Below, piece by piece: positions 23,216 through 34,579 of a DNA stretch of 64,000 nt. The position numbers were made by a program, and so were the translations under genes. Position 1 is the stretch's first letter, and the number at the start of each line of letters is the position of its first letter. Source of the stretch: Piliocolobus tephrosceles (lineage: Eukaryota > Chordata > Mammalia > Primates > Cercopithecidae); NCBI RefSeq assembly GCF_002776525.5, contig NC_045438.1, positions 162,212,753-162,276,752 on the forward strand, given 5' to 3'. A model generated the notes under the pieces. It did no database searches. It was not told where the DNA came from and saw nothing but the letters and a program-made list of their open reading frames with translations.

Positions 23216-23418
23216 AAATCTAGAATCCTTTTGGTGAGCTCTATATTTGATATTGCTTTCGTTCTCAGCACTGCCCAGAATTATTATTATTATTATTTTT
23301 TGAGGTGGGAATCTCTTTATGTTGCCCAGGCTGGTCTTGAACTCCTGGCTCAAGTGATTCTGCTGCTTCAGCCTCCCAAGTATCTGGGATTACATGTGCA
23401 TGCCACCACACTTGGCTA
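23216..23418 (-). mobile_element. Free Alu monomer (FLAM/FRAM-like)
   Basis: Only one Alu arm is present, inverted, at about 23281-23418: (ATT)n/T-tail, 'tgttgcccaggctggtcttg', 'gaactcctggctcaagtgat', 'cagcctcccaagtatctggg'. It mixes left- and right-arm features, so the monomer class is unclear. The 65 bp before it are unassigned. Confidence 0.75.
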
Positions 23419-26400
23419 CCCAGATTTTAATTTGGGTCCATTTAAGGATCAGCCAAAGCCAGACTGCCTCTGCTTTTATTGTCTTTTCCTGGAATTATAA
23501 AATCTAACATTTTTCACATGCACATGCAAATGAACCAAAGTAAAGAGGAGATGTGCAGGGGAGGCAAAGATGCTGAGAACCCTGCCTGAGGGACAGTAGA
23601 AGGTGGGGAGAGAAGTCTGTGAAAAGAGACAGCACTGAGTAATGATGTGCCAGGCCAGCTTGTCTGCAGAGAGCCACCTTACCAGTTCCCAGTCCTTTCA
23701 GCCCCTCGCATTCTTTCTTAGGACTTAGTGACAGTGCATTGAATATACGGAGATATGGGTGTTGATACTAGTCTTCTGAAAAATAAGAAATTTCTTTTTT
23801 TAGTTGCATCGTTTCTTTTAATTCAGATTTTTCAGAGAATGGAGTTCTTATGCATGCATAGTACTAAGTATTTGGAAATAATAAACATCCATCTTTCATT
23901 CTAATTAAGAGATGTAGTATATCTGGTTTTATTATAGGCTTTCTGTTTCCCAGAAAACTACTTCAGGGGAGGCAGAGACAGATACAAGAAGAAATCTGAA
24001 CATCCACTCTTTCTGAGCAGTGCTTATATTTCCTGGGCTCTGTGAAGATGGAGGGCACAGAAAGTGGTAATTAGATCAGCAGCCTTTAATGCCTCATTCT
24101 TTATGCCTAATGCATAATGTCAGAACAGACAATCCTAATTTTCCATGACCTTAAGTAGGATTATAGACTTAGTGCAAGAACCCAGCTCAGCTCTGCACTA
24201 GAGAAGACTCTTTACCGCCTCCTGGTGGATAAAAGAAGAGAAACATGTTCCCCTAGGGCCAAGGCCAGAGAATCCCCCTAAGGGCCAAGGCCAGAGAATC
24301 AGTTCATTGGTTAAGTGCTTTTTTTTTTTTTTTCTTTCCCAGAGGGGAGAAAAAAGGTGTAGCAATATTAATTGGATGTGGAGCTGGAAAGTAGGGAACA
24401 TTTTGGTACCTCCTCCTTTAATCAAATGCACTGCCGCTCTATTACATAGTGTCATCCCCTGTTGGGCCTAGAACTTCATTGTGGTATTCATTCTGGCCCA
24501 CCCTTCCTACTTAGCGGATCCTAACACTTCCCAGGTTTCAAGAGGAGCTCCTATCTCAGCTAACTTTGATGGAGGGGGAACCTCCAACTCATTGCACATC
24601 CTTTAGCTGTTTTGCTCCTGACAGCATTTCCTCCCAGCCTTGTCTTCTCATTTCCAGCAATCTCAAAGCTCATTAAATTCTAGATAGTGGTAGCTAGGAA
24701 TGGGTACAACCGACTATGCCATGTTTTTCCATAAATTTATGCTTCCAATACATACACAGTGTTTCTTGAAAATTCAACCTCCTCCAACCAACTGATATAA
24801 TTAACAGTCATTTCTGGAGCCTGGATTATTATTAATTGCTTGGTCCTCAACATCACTTTGCTTCCAGGCCTTTATTTTTCTTGCTTTTACTGACTTCCCA
24901 TGGTTGTTAATTGAACGGCAATTATCATTTAAAATTAGGCATCAGGTGTTGTGAGAAAAAGTCTGGGAATCCAGCTAATAAACTGAGAAGTCTTTCTTTC
25001 TGTTACTTCTGCCATATTTCATTATTGGTACTCCAAGAGCATATTGTCTTTATCTGATAAAAACAGTTGGCTACAAGGGCATACTGACGAGGCTCAAGTT
25101 GTGGGTGAAATTCTCACCTGGGTAAGGTAGCAAAATGCTTGTTTGTGGACACACACTGTGAACAAGACCTACAATAGCCATGTTGATCACAGGGAAGACT
25201 GAATGACACAGTGCATGTTTCAGCTCAGACTGTTGATGGGAAAATATTAGGTTATATCAAATAAAGACCCTTATAACAATAGCTTCTTAGACTTGGAAGT
25301 GACTTTAATAACCATCTTTTCCATTCTGTTGTCCAGTTTAGCAATCCTCATGAAACCATTCCCATCAAAGAAGGTGCGTCTTAGCTTCTGCTTGGGTATT
25401 GCCAGAGTTGGGGATTACCTCCTTGAGTGGCTGGAAACTGCATTTGTGGGAAGGTCAGCACATGATGCTTGGTTTTGAGATAGAAAATGAAAGTTCAACT
25501 TCTCTCTTTTTCTGTATATTTATCCGTACATTTTTAAAACCTAGCCTCATCTTGAACTCCAATCCCAATAACAAAAGAAACTCTGAGTGACTGAATGTTT
25601 CCTGCAGAGTTGTTTAAAGCTACTTTGGTGGTAGTACGGGTAGGAGAAAAGGACTGTTTCGATTTTCTGATTATTGTCTTCTGCATGTGAAAATGGGAGG
25701 TAGGTTGTTGGGAAACCTGGTTAGGATAATTCAGGTTAGGATGATTTATTTCCAGGGGGGAGCATTTAAACAATGGGATATGTTCAAATGAGCTATGCTC
25801 AATAGTGAAGTTCTGATTCTCATTTTATTTTGACATCTGTTGTCTTTGATATTATTTGGGCTTGGATGCTGAGGCCCCAGTATGGTGAAAAAAAAAAATA
25901 CCTGAAGAAAAAGGGCTTTGGCATTTTGGGGGCATAAAACATTCTTGATTGGGAGTAACCAATAAAAGGAAGAGCCTGAACTACGGAGTACCACGGAGAG
26001 TAACAGTTTTTCCCTACTCTACTAGGTGGCCATTAGGACAATTCATTCATTCAATACATGCTTATTCTGTACCAGGTAGCAATGTACACACCAGAACCGC
26101 AGAGCTCCTCTAAAAAGTGGATGCTTGCCTAAATAAGCTCTGTTTTAGTCATTTGGGACTGTTAGTCATTATTGGCAAAGGAAATCATCATGATGGGTGA
26201 GCCAGATACTACAACTGCTTTCAACATTGGGTAGAAATCGTCAGGGAAGCGATGCAAAGCCACAACAGAGGTGAAAGAGAGAATCAACTTTAGGCATAGA
26301 GGGTATTATTTTCCATGTGTTAACCTGTGATCTGTCATACAATCTCTGCTTTATTTACTTATTTTTATGTACACTGGAGCAAATTCCAATTGAGATGGGC

Positions 26401-27994
26401 AAATATTAATAATGAAGAGTGTTGGTTTTCCAAGTCCTTTTCCAAACTGTGTCTATAATATGCTACTGAAATGAGAACAGCAGTGCCTCCTTCTCTGGCA
26501 TCCAGAGAAGTATGCATCCCAACATATCAGATCCTATCTTAGCAGCTTGATGCACCTAATCCAAATAAAGTCTGGTAGTTCCAGGTGAAATATTATGAAA
26601 CTTCCTACTGATGCAGTGAAACAAGCTAAAAAAAAACAAATGTTCCAGTGACCAACTCCTACACATATTCATCAATAAGTCAAGTGTATGATGTAATAGT
26701 AATTTTATTATGCAATTATACAACTAAGTATAACATAGCAGTAATTTTAAAATGCATTTGAATTGCTCTTTCTCATGCCTTAATGTCAGATAAATTTTGA
26801 GATGTGTTCAAAATTCTACATTTTACTACAATTCAAATGTAACTGAAAGTAGGAATCCCAGCAGGAACCAAAATGTAAACTAAAAGAAAGGAGATGCAGA
26901 TGTTTCAAAATGTGAAAGTGTTCTTCAAGCATTTCTTCCTGCCTTGCTGTTTACCTTCTACTTCAAATTGTATTTTCTTCTGGAATGTTTTGGGGAAAAT
27001 ATTATTAAGTGTGGCTAAGTGGGGTGGAGGATTGTGGTGAACAGAAACCTAGCATGGGCAATGAAGCCCAGGCAAGATGAACCAGGTACCCCAGGTGGGG
27101 GATGGTCACAATACAACATGAGCTATCAGAACCTCAACAAGAAGAGGAAGAGGTTCCCATGGGATGGTATGATGGAAGCAGCCCTGGAAAATAGTATCAG
27201 CACACAAGCTGGATGAGGAGGGGTCTTTACAGGGGACTAGTATCAGCCCAACACAGATTGTTGGGGACAGAGCAAGCTGAAGAGGGTGTCATAATGGGAG
27301 GGTGGTAAAATCTGCAGCCTGAGCACAGGCCGATGGAGCCATTCTAGGTGGGGACGGGGACATGATGTGGATGTGAAAGTACCAAGACAGGAAAGAAAGA
27401 CATCCCCATCGCATGCTGGTGGTGGCCCAGGACAGCGTATTAGAGCCCAAGGTAGGAGAGGAAAGTGTCTTTGCAGTGGGGGGAAGTGGGGGCCAGTACT
27501 GATGACTGATAAGTAAATATATTGAAGATAGTTACAAATAGGAAAAGGGAAAAAACAAGAATGATCTCTGTAGTATTGAACTGAAATTGGAAATATTGAT
27601 GTGAACTCACAACTTTCCATATATAGATAGAAAAACATGAAAATAAATATAAATATGTGTATTTATATTTATTATATGTACCTAATTCACCCCCTAAGTC
27701 CACTGGTACTGATGCCCAATAGCTAAGAGCACACCTTAAGCACACTGTGGATTCTAAATGCATTTCGCAGAGGAAAATAGCAAGACTCCTTGGAGAAAAG
27801 ACTAATTTCAAGTCAGGGCAGGGAAAATACAAGATGAGCCTGGATTATTTTATGACAGAAAGTGATGAAGTGCTCAAAGAGTAATAGGAACATGACAAAA
27901 GACCTGATACAGTTTTGGCATCTAATAGTAATGATAGTAATAGATTGTAACTCATTGAGTAAGCTAGGAGTCCTTGGTACTATAAATGTATATC
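23419..27994. other. Intergenic DNA, largely unassigned
   Basis: 4.6 kb with no supported gene. It holds a 25-bp tandem pair at 24251-24300, a T-run near 24320-24333 and A-rich patches. A possible L2/MIR relic at 26040-26085 ('attcattcattcaatacatg') is too short to call. Open frames of about 130 codons at 27243-27832 (minus) have no recognisable domain. Confidence 0.45.
24251..24300. repeat. 25-bp tandem duplication
   Basis: gggccaaggccagagaatc appears twice in tandem (24256-24274 and 24282-24300) with 'cccta' linkers. This looks like a recent local duplication. Confidence 0.9.
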
Positions 27995-28035
27995 TACATA
28001 CATACATACATACATACATACATACATACATACAC
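27995..28035. repeat. (CATA)n microsatellite
   Basis: About ten CATA units, nearly pure. Confidence 0.95.
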
Positions 28036-28119
28036 AAATAGATAAAGTGTTTGCCTTATACCAAGTAATATAGAAGAAAAAATGAATTAGAAAATAACAA
28101 TTTAGCAATCATCACAGTA

Positions 28120-28470
28120 ATAATCAATTTAGTCAAGAAACACCAATGGATGCTAAAACTAGGGTGTGAAAGTTTTATGACAAAGGAGATATTTTAAACA
28201 GTCTTGAAAAAATTCCCCACAAAACATATATTAATTGCAAAAGAGAAAACAGTAGCTTAACAGTGCAGAAACCTGGCAGCCATTACCTCGATCAAATGAT
28301 CAAAGTTAACATCACCGATAACGGGACAAATCCAAATAATGTGTCACCTAATACAATGCAATGAGAAGACAACAACAATGCTCCTGTGATAGTCCTGCCA
28401 CAGAAGCATAACCTGAACAGAATCATAAAGAAACATCAGGGAAACCTAAATTAAGAAACACTTTACAAAA
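28120..28470 (+). mobile_element. L1M/ME 3' region, left half (outer host of nest 1)
   Basis: 'cagtgcagaaacctggcagc', 'gatcaaagttaacatcaccg', 'gaaacatcagggaaacctaa' and 'aagaaacactttacaaaa' are L1M/ME 3' region landmarks. The same element resumes at 40027 ('tagctattttgtaaccttca'). The join reads naturally when the intervening L1 and one copy of its duplication are removed. The left boundary is approximate. Confidence 0.75.
28454..28470. repeat. 5' target-site duplication of the 11.5-kb nested L1
   Basis: agaaacactttacaaaa, matched 17/17 by 40010-40026. Confidence 0.97.
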
Positions 28471-29058
28471 GCGGGGGAAGGTTCAAGATGGCGGACTAGA
28501 TGCAGCTAGTACACTCCTCCTCCACAGAGAGGAACCAAAATAGCAAGTAGATATTCACACTTAAAATAGATTGTCTAGGAGAGACACTGGGATTCAACAC
28601 AGAAGTGAAGGGAAGCACCGACAGCTAGTAAGGAGAGGGAAGCAAGACCTCCTGCTTGGCTAGGGTTGGCAGGGAGCCGAGAGAAGCTCCCAGACATGGT
28701 ACAGGATAAGAGGGAGACTTCCAGGGCTCCCCTTTGCTGCCATGGTCTTTTAAAATCTTAGTTACAGGAGAATCCCTCAATCCATGTGGGCTCAAAGCTA
28801 ACATAGGGAGTTTTCTAGAGATTGCACAGAGGCATTGCTCCAGAGAGGAGACTCACACAGAGTCCCACAGGCATCCAAAACCTGAGTAGCTACAGCTTGG
28901 TGCCATTCTAGAAGCCAAGCTCTCAAAGGAATATGTCCTGCCCTGGGACCAATGCCATCATTGCTGCTGCTTCCACCAGGCCAAGAAGGGAGGGGGGAAG
29001 CCAGGCACTACCATTCACCCCTATGACAAATCCCACTGCTGTTGCTGTGGACCACTGT

Positions 29059-29063
29059 GGGAT
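29059..29063. repeat. 5-bp target duplication, left of MaLR provirus
   Basis: gggat here, gggac at 33267-33271 (4 of 5). Five bases is the size expected for ERVL/MaLR integration. Confidence 0.75.
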
Positions 29064-29654
29064 TGTATTTGCCCATTTTGAATCTCTATAAAGGAACACT
29101 TGACACTGGATAATTTATAAAGAAAAGGGGTTTATTTGGCTCACAGTTCTGCAGGCTATATAAGCATGGCGCCAACATCTGGTTGGCTTCTGAGGCCTCA
29201 ATAAGCTTTTACTCATGACAGAAGGTGAAAGGGAAGCAGGTGTGTCACATCGTGAGAGAGGATGCAAGAGACAGAAAGAGGAGGAGGTTTCAGACTATTT
29301 TTCATAACCAGATCTTGTGGTAACTGATGGAGTGAAAACTCACTCATTACTGCTTGGTTTCTGGTGAGGCCTCAAGGAGCTTTTACTGATGACAGAAGGT
29401 GAAGGATGAGCAGGTGTGTCACATGGTGAGACAGCATGCAAGAGATAGAGGACGAGGTTTCAGACTATTTTTCACAACCAGATCTCATGGTAACTAATAG
29501 AGTGAAAACTCACTCATTAGTGCTGGGACAGCACCAGGTCATTCATGAGGGATTCACCCCATGAGCAAAACATCTCTCACTGGGTCCCACCTCCAACATT
29601 CGGGATCACATTTCAACATGAGATTTGAAGGAGACAAATATCCAATCCATATTA
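29064..29654 (-). mobile_element. 3' LTR of the MST provirus with internal duplication
   Basis: It starts tgtatttgcccattttgaat and ends near 'caatccatatta'. It is about 590 bp, against 395 bp for its partner. The excess is explained by a tandem duplication of about 172 bp (about 29185-29356 and 29357-29528), each unit running from 'gaggcctca' through 'cttttact', 'gacagaaggtga' and 'cactcatta'. Confidence 0.85.
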
Positions 29655-31183
29655 TTCTGCCCCTGTTTCCCCACCAAATCTCATGTCCTCCTCACATAAC
29701 AATATAAAATCATCCCTTCCCAATAGTCCCCAAAAGTCATAATTTGTTCCATCATCAACTCAAAAATTCAAAGTCCAAAGTGACATCTGAGACTCAAGGC
29801 AAGTTTCTTGCAGCTGTGAGCCATGAAATCAAATAGAAGTTATTTTCTTCCAAGATACAAGAGTGGTACCGGCATTGGGTAAACATTCTCATTACAAAGG
29901 GGAGAAATTGGTCAAAAGAAAGGGGTTACAGGCTCCATGCAAGTCTGAAACCCAGCAGAACAGACATTAAACTGTAAAGCTCCAAAATAATCACCCTTGA
30001 CTCCATGTTGTGCATCGTGGGCACACTGGTATGTCAGGTGGGCTCCCAAAACCTTGGGAAGATCTACCTCTGTAGCTTCGTTGGGTGCAGCCCCCATGGC
30101 TGCTCTCACAGGTTGCAGTACAATATCTTTGGCTTTTCCAGTCTCAAACTGCAAGCTGCCAGTGCCTATACCATTCTGGTGTCCGAAGCGCAGTGACCCC
30201 ATTCCCACAGCTCCACTAGGCAGTGCCCTAGTGGAAACTCTACGTTGGGGCTCCAACCCTATAATTACCCCTCAGCACTGTCCAAGTAGAGGCTGTCTGT
30301 GGGGGCTCCACCCCTGCAGCAGTCTTCTGCCTGGAAACCCAGGCTTTCCCATACACCGTCGGAAGTCTGGGTGGAAGCCACCAAGCCTTCTTCACTCTTG
30401 CATTCTGCATACACGCGGACTTAACACCATGTGGAAGTCACCAAAGCTTATGGCTAGTGTCCCAAGGCTGCACAGGACAGTGAGAACACAGACATGGCCC
30501 CTGAAACCATTCTTTCCTTCTAGGCCTCTGGACCTGTGATGGGAAGGGACTGCCCCAGAGATTTATGAAATTCTTTTGAGTTTTTTTTTTTTTTCCATTG
30601 TCTTGGCTATTAGCACTTGGCTCCTCTTTAGTCATGCTAATCTCACTAGCAAGTTGTTGCTCTGCAGTCCTCTTGGATTCTTTTCCTGAAAATGCTCTTT
30701 TGTTCTCTACCACATGGCCAGACTGAGGATCTTCCAAATTTTTACTTTGCTTTCTTTTACCTAAGTTCCAACTTTAAATCATTCCTTTGTTCCCACATCT
30801 AACTGTAGGTTAGAAGCAGCCATGCCACTTCTTGAATACTTTGCTATTTAGAAATTTCTTCTGTCAGATATCCTAAGTCATTCTAGGTTCAACCTTCCAC
30901 AGATCCCTATGGAATGGACATAAAGTATCCTAGCTTTTTGCTAAGGCATAACCCAATTGACCTTCACTCTGTTTCCCAGTAATGAAATGAGGAACCTTAT
31001 TTCCATCTGAGACCTTATAAGCCTGGCTGTCACAGTCTATGTTTCTATCAGTCTTTTAGTCACAAACGTTTAACCAGTCTCTAAGAAGTTCCAAAATTTT
31101 CCTCACCTTTCTGACTTCTTCTGAGCCCTCCAAACTCTTCCAATCTCTGCCTGTTACTCAGTTCCAAAGCTGCTTCTGTCACA
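29655..31183 (-). mobile_element. MaLR (MST) internal region, 3' portion
   Basis: Decayed internal sequence, read on the minus strand, with no intact gag. A 16-base T-run at about 30580-30595 replaces a shorter T-tract expected at this site. Open frames on the plus strand here (for example 29997-30539, 180 codons) are antisense and not considered genes. Confidence 0.8.
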
Positions 31184-32814
31184 TGATCCTTGGGGGTGTC
31201 ACAATGCCAGCCAGAAACCTCTGTGGATGGTGGAGCCTTTTGCCTGAGAATTGCTCACACTCACCAGGCTCATTCTGTCAACTCAGCCTGCACTCAAACT
31301 GCACTACCAGCCCAGATCCCACACCTGCCAAGGGAAAGTCAGGTACAGAGTGGTGAGGGGGAGGAAGGAAGCATGGTGTCTAGCCACTGCACACAGCCAG
31401 GTATGCTGGTTGCTGTAGTGGGGCAGGCAGCTCCAAGTGCCAGCACAAGTGTGGGCTTCATGCAAGGCTGTGGCTGTGCCAGACATACCATAAGTGGCTT
31501 CTGCTGCAGGCACCAGTTTCTGGACAAGGGGAATGTGGTGGTGCCCAAAAGCTTGGAGACCTCAGGAGCTGCAAAGCCCCAAAGAGAGTATCATAGCAAT
31601 AGCTAGGAGAACCCCTAGGTCTGGGCTCCCTGAAGGGCCACAGCTCTCCTCTCCTTGTTACCCTCAACATGGCAAGCACAGGGGTGGGGGACCATGTTTC
31701 AGCCCTGTTTGTGTTACAACTCTTTCAGACCTGCCATTGGGCGGGTCCCGAGTTCTTGTCCTGTGTCCAGGAATAATGAGGTATGCAGACAACTGGAGGG
31801 TGAGCAATGCAAAGAGGAGCTTCATTGAGCAACAGAATAGCTCTCAGGAGACCCAAAGTGGGTAGTTCCTTTCTGCAGGCAAGTCATCCTGATGAGTACA
31901 ACCCTCAGTGATGAGGAGACCCATAGTGAGTAGCTCCTTTCCACAGGCTGAGTGTCCACCTGTCAGCAAAGAGGAGACCCAAAGTGGGTAGCTTATTTGC
32001 TCAGGCAGGTCATCCCCACAAGTGGAGGATATCCAAAGTGGGTAGCTCCTTCCCACAGGTGGTAGTCCTCATGTTTGTGTGAGTCTGGCTGAATCTGGGG
32101 TTTTTATGGGCTCAGAAGGGGGAAAATGCATGCCAATTGGTCTGTGAGTGGCCATAGGAGGGCCAGGATAAAGCACCATAAGTCCTCACTCCAGGCTGCA
32201 AACTCCACCCAGAACTGGCAGTCTGGCCCCCAAGCTATAGGCCATCCATGGCTTGAAGATGGGGCTTCACTGGGGACTCACCCTTTCTGCCCAGGAAACT
32301 GTTTGCTTTCTGCTGCCATCAATATGTCATCCCCTACACCCAGGCTGTTTGTGCTGAGAGGCACCTGCAGTCCTGTGCCAAGTCACCTCAGTGCCACCCC
32401 AGCCTCCCTCCTGTGCTCCTCAGCGCCCAAAGTTTGGAGGGAGCTGAGGCAACAAGGGGCTGGTGTGTCAGCACCATCCTGAGTGCACACATCTGGCCAG
32501 GTCAAAACAGTGCCTGGACTTGGCTGCAACTTTGCTCTGCACCAGAGCTGGTGCTAAGAGTAGGGAGAAGCCAGGAAGCAGGAGCAAGCACTACCAAACC
32601 TGCAAGGGCAGGGGGTATTCCTGGGCCCCAAGAGTACAGGGAAGCCTGGGTACGGAGCTACAGCTGGGTGGCTGCAGCTGCACCCAGAAGCATGGGGCTC
32701 CTGCTCTGCCAACTTGGTAGGGGGTGGGGCTCCCACCAGCCCTTTGGAGCACACAACCCCAGCTGCACCTCCCCTACTGCAGATGACAACCTCACAGCAG
32801 CCACTGCCATTACT
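31184..32814 (-). mobile_element. Class I ERV solo LTR, LTR10-like, inside the MaLR
   Basis: About 1.63 kb interrupts the MaLR internal region between 'gcttctgtcacat' and 'tacatatttgggtatc'. Read on the minus strand it has LTR architecture: a GC-rich U3, a TATA-like box (cataaaaacc, 32099-32108), a minisatellite, an AATGAA where AATAAA is expected (about 31829-31834), and 'ggacaagaactcggg' downstream. From memory this resembles the LTR10/HERV-I group; the family call is unverified. The ends do not show clear TG...CA or duplication. Confidence 0.5.
31845..32073 (-). repeat. Minisatellite inside the nested ERV LTR
   Basis: Four units of about 50-68 bp, each beginning near 'gaggagacccaaagtgggta' and 'gctcctttccacaggc' (starts near 31845, 31913, 31971, 32024). 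The units differ by substitutions and small indels. Confidence 0.85.
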
Positions 32815-32871
32815 CCTACATATTTGGGTATCTTTATAGCAATGCCCCCCTCCTTCTTAGTACCAATTTTC
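32815..32871 (-). mobile_element. MaLR internal region, 5' remnant
   Basis: 'tacatatttgggtatcttta' to 'taccaattttc' is the end of MST internal sequence next to its 5' LTR. It resumes the sequence interrupted at 31183. Confidence 0.7.
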
Positions 32872-33266
32872 TCTATTAGTTCATTTTGCATTGCTATAAA
32901 GAAATATTTCAGACTGGTTAATTTATTTTAAAAAATTTATCTGGCTCACATTTCTGCAGGCTGTACAAACATGCCACTAGCATCTGCTCAGCTTTTGATG
33001 AGGCCTGAGGGACCTTTCACTCATGGCAGAAAGTGAAGTGGGAGCAGATGAATCACATGGTGAGAGACAGTGAGAGAGGAAGGGGTCACCATACTCTTTA
33101 ACAACCAGATCTCACAGTACTAATAGAGAAAGAACTCATTCATTACTACTGGGAAATGAAGGATCTGATCCCATGATCCAAATACCTTCCACTAGGCCCC
33201 ACTTCCCAATTTAAGGATCACATTTCAACATAAAATTTGGGGGAAACAAATATCAAAACAGTATCA
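32872..33266 (-). mobile_element. 5' LTR of the MST provirus
   Basis: Runs from tctattagttcattttgcat to 'atatcaaaacagtatca'; 395 bp, close to the normal MST length, and without the duplication seen in the other LTR. Confidence 0.88.
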
Positions 33267-33271
33267 GGGAC
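33267..33271. repeat. 5-bp target duplication, right of MaLR provirus
   Basis: gggac, against gggat at 29059-29063. Confidence 0.7.
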
Positions 33272-34579
33272 CAAGGTATGAGCAAACTGCACTTGCCACA
33301 GCTATCTCCCTACACTGCTCCAGCTGAAAGGGACTCCATTCCCCCTGGTAGCAAGTCTGCATCTGTCATGATTCTGAAGGCCTAGCTTCCAAAAGTCTGC
33401 ATCCTGCCCTGGAGCCAGTGATAATATTGTCCCTGCTACTGCTGGTCTAAAGAGAGAGGGGGAAGTCAGGTGCTTTCACATTGTTTGATGACAAATCCCA
33501 TTGCCACTTTTATGGGCTGCTTGTGGGGGTTGGGTGCACGGCAAAGTCAGGAGTGAGTAAACTGCACTCCCCACAGCTACCTGCCTATGCTGCTCCAGTT
33601 GAGAAGGACTCTGCACTCTCTAGCAGCAGGCCCACACAGCACATTCATCTCTTCCCACAGTTGAGCATTCCACCAGCATGGGTGACAGCTGACATTGACT
33701 ATCACAGCTGGCACTTGAATGTACTACAAGGGAAACTGAGGACAAGTCTGCTGCCTCAGTCCCCTTCCTCCAATATTTGATGTCACCATCCGGGAGCCTG
33801 GGAATCACCCAGCCCAGTCCACCACCATTGACACTTGAACACTCCTCCCAGGGGATGAGGTTGAGCTGATCCAACCTACCAACACCACCCCAGCTGGCAC
33901 CCACCTGCACATGCCACCAGCAGGCCAGGGGACTGGCTCACCAAACCTGTCACAACCACTGCCTGTCAGCAGGGACCACTTGGTTTCCAATGGGCTGCTG
34001 TACCACTGCTACTGCCACCACTAACCTCACACCAGCTGCCCAGGGACCTGAGAAGCCACACTCATGTCCATCTCACTGCTGCCACTTCCAGTATCCAAGC
34101 AAGCTACCCAGAGGCCCCAAATTCAACCCTCTTGACCCACTAACACTGGGGCCAGCATAAGCAGCCCTAGAGCCCAAGCACAAGCATGTTTATCCCACTA
34201 CTGCCAAAATTGGAGCCTAAAGACTGACCTACATGGCATCCTACTCCCCAGAAAAACTTCACCACATCCTCCACTAGTAACCACACTGTAAATCACTGTG
34301 GAAAACACAGAAATCACTGACACTATTTATAGATGAAGAAATCATACAGAGAACACACTAAAGCATGCACTCAAAATTAAAAGCATCTTATCCAAACAAC
34401 AACATACATACGTCTTCAGGAAAAAGTCCTCCCCTACAAAAGCAATTTCAAAAAATTCAAAGAAACTACTACTACAGCAGATGTGTAGATATCAACATAT
34501 AAACACAGGAAACATAATCAAGAAATATGACATCACCAAAGGAACACAATAATTATCAAGCAATAGATCACAACCAAAA

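Larger units (their letters stand above)
29064..33266 (-). mobile_element. MST-type ERVL-MaLR provirus (LTR-internal-LTR)
   Basis: Two MST-like LTRs (29064-29654 and 32872-33266) in inverted orientation flank a MaLR internal region. The 5' LTR is on the right. The internal region matches the MST/THE1 internal layout (for example 'cattgggtaaacattctcat', 'ctaggcagtgccctagtgga', 'atgtggaagtcaccaaagct'). MaLRs encode only a decayed gag-like frame; open frames here are short (114 and 99 codons on the minus strand) and broken. A second LTR element interrupts it at about 31184-32814. It sits in the 5' UTR of the L1 around it. Confidence 0.9.
28471..34400 (+). other. 5' UTR of the nested L1, with repeated units
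   Basis: Blocks recur in order. 'cctgccctggg...gccaggcactaccattc' near 28938 resembles 33388-33480, and 'gagcaaactgcacttgccac' at 33274 resembles 'gagtaaactgcactccccac' at 33553. After subtracting the provirus, spacing is about 240-280 bp, consistent with tandem monomer-like units. It is Gly/Pro-codon-like and GC-rich but has no ORF of note. Its right edge is approximate. Confidence 0.65.

Noticed and set aside
26040..26085. L2/MIR relic
   Set aside because: Only about 45 bp resemble the family; too short to separate from chance.
27243..27832. Two overlapping open frames of about 130 codons, minus strand
   Set aside because: Different frames over the same DNA, no domain, no gene context.
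27995..28035. Regulatory repeat array
   Set aside because: Pure CATA microsatellite without any associated element.
29997..30539. 180-codon plus-strand open frame
   Set aside because: Antisense to MaLR internal sequence; composition follows the repeat and no domain is visible.
31845..32073. CRISPR-like spaced repeats
   Set aside because: Units of 50-68 bp with no conserved repeat/spacer division, inside an ERV LTR of a vertebrate genome; a minisatellite explains them.
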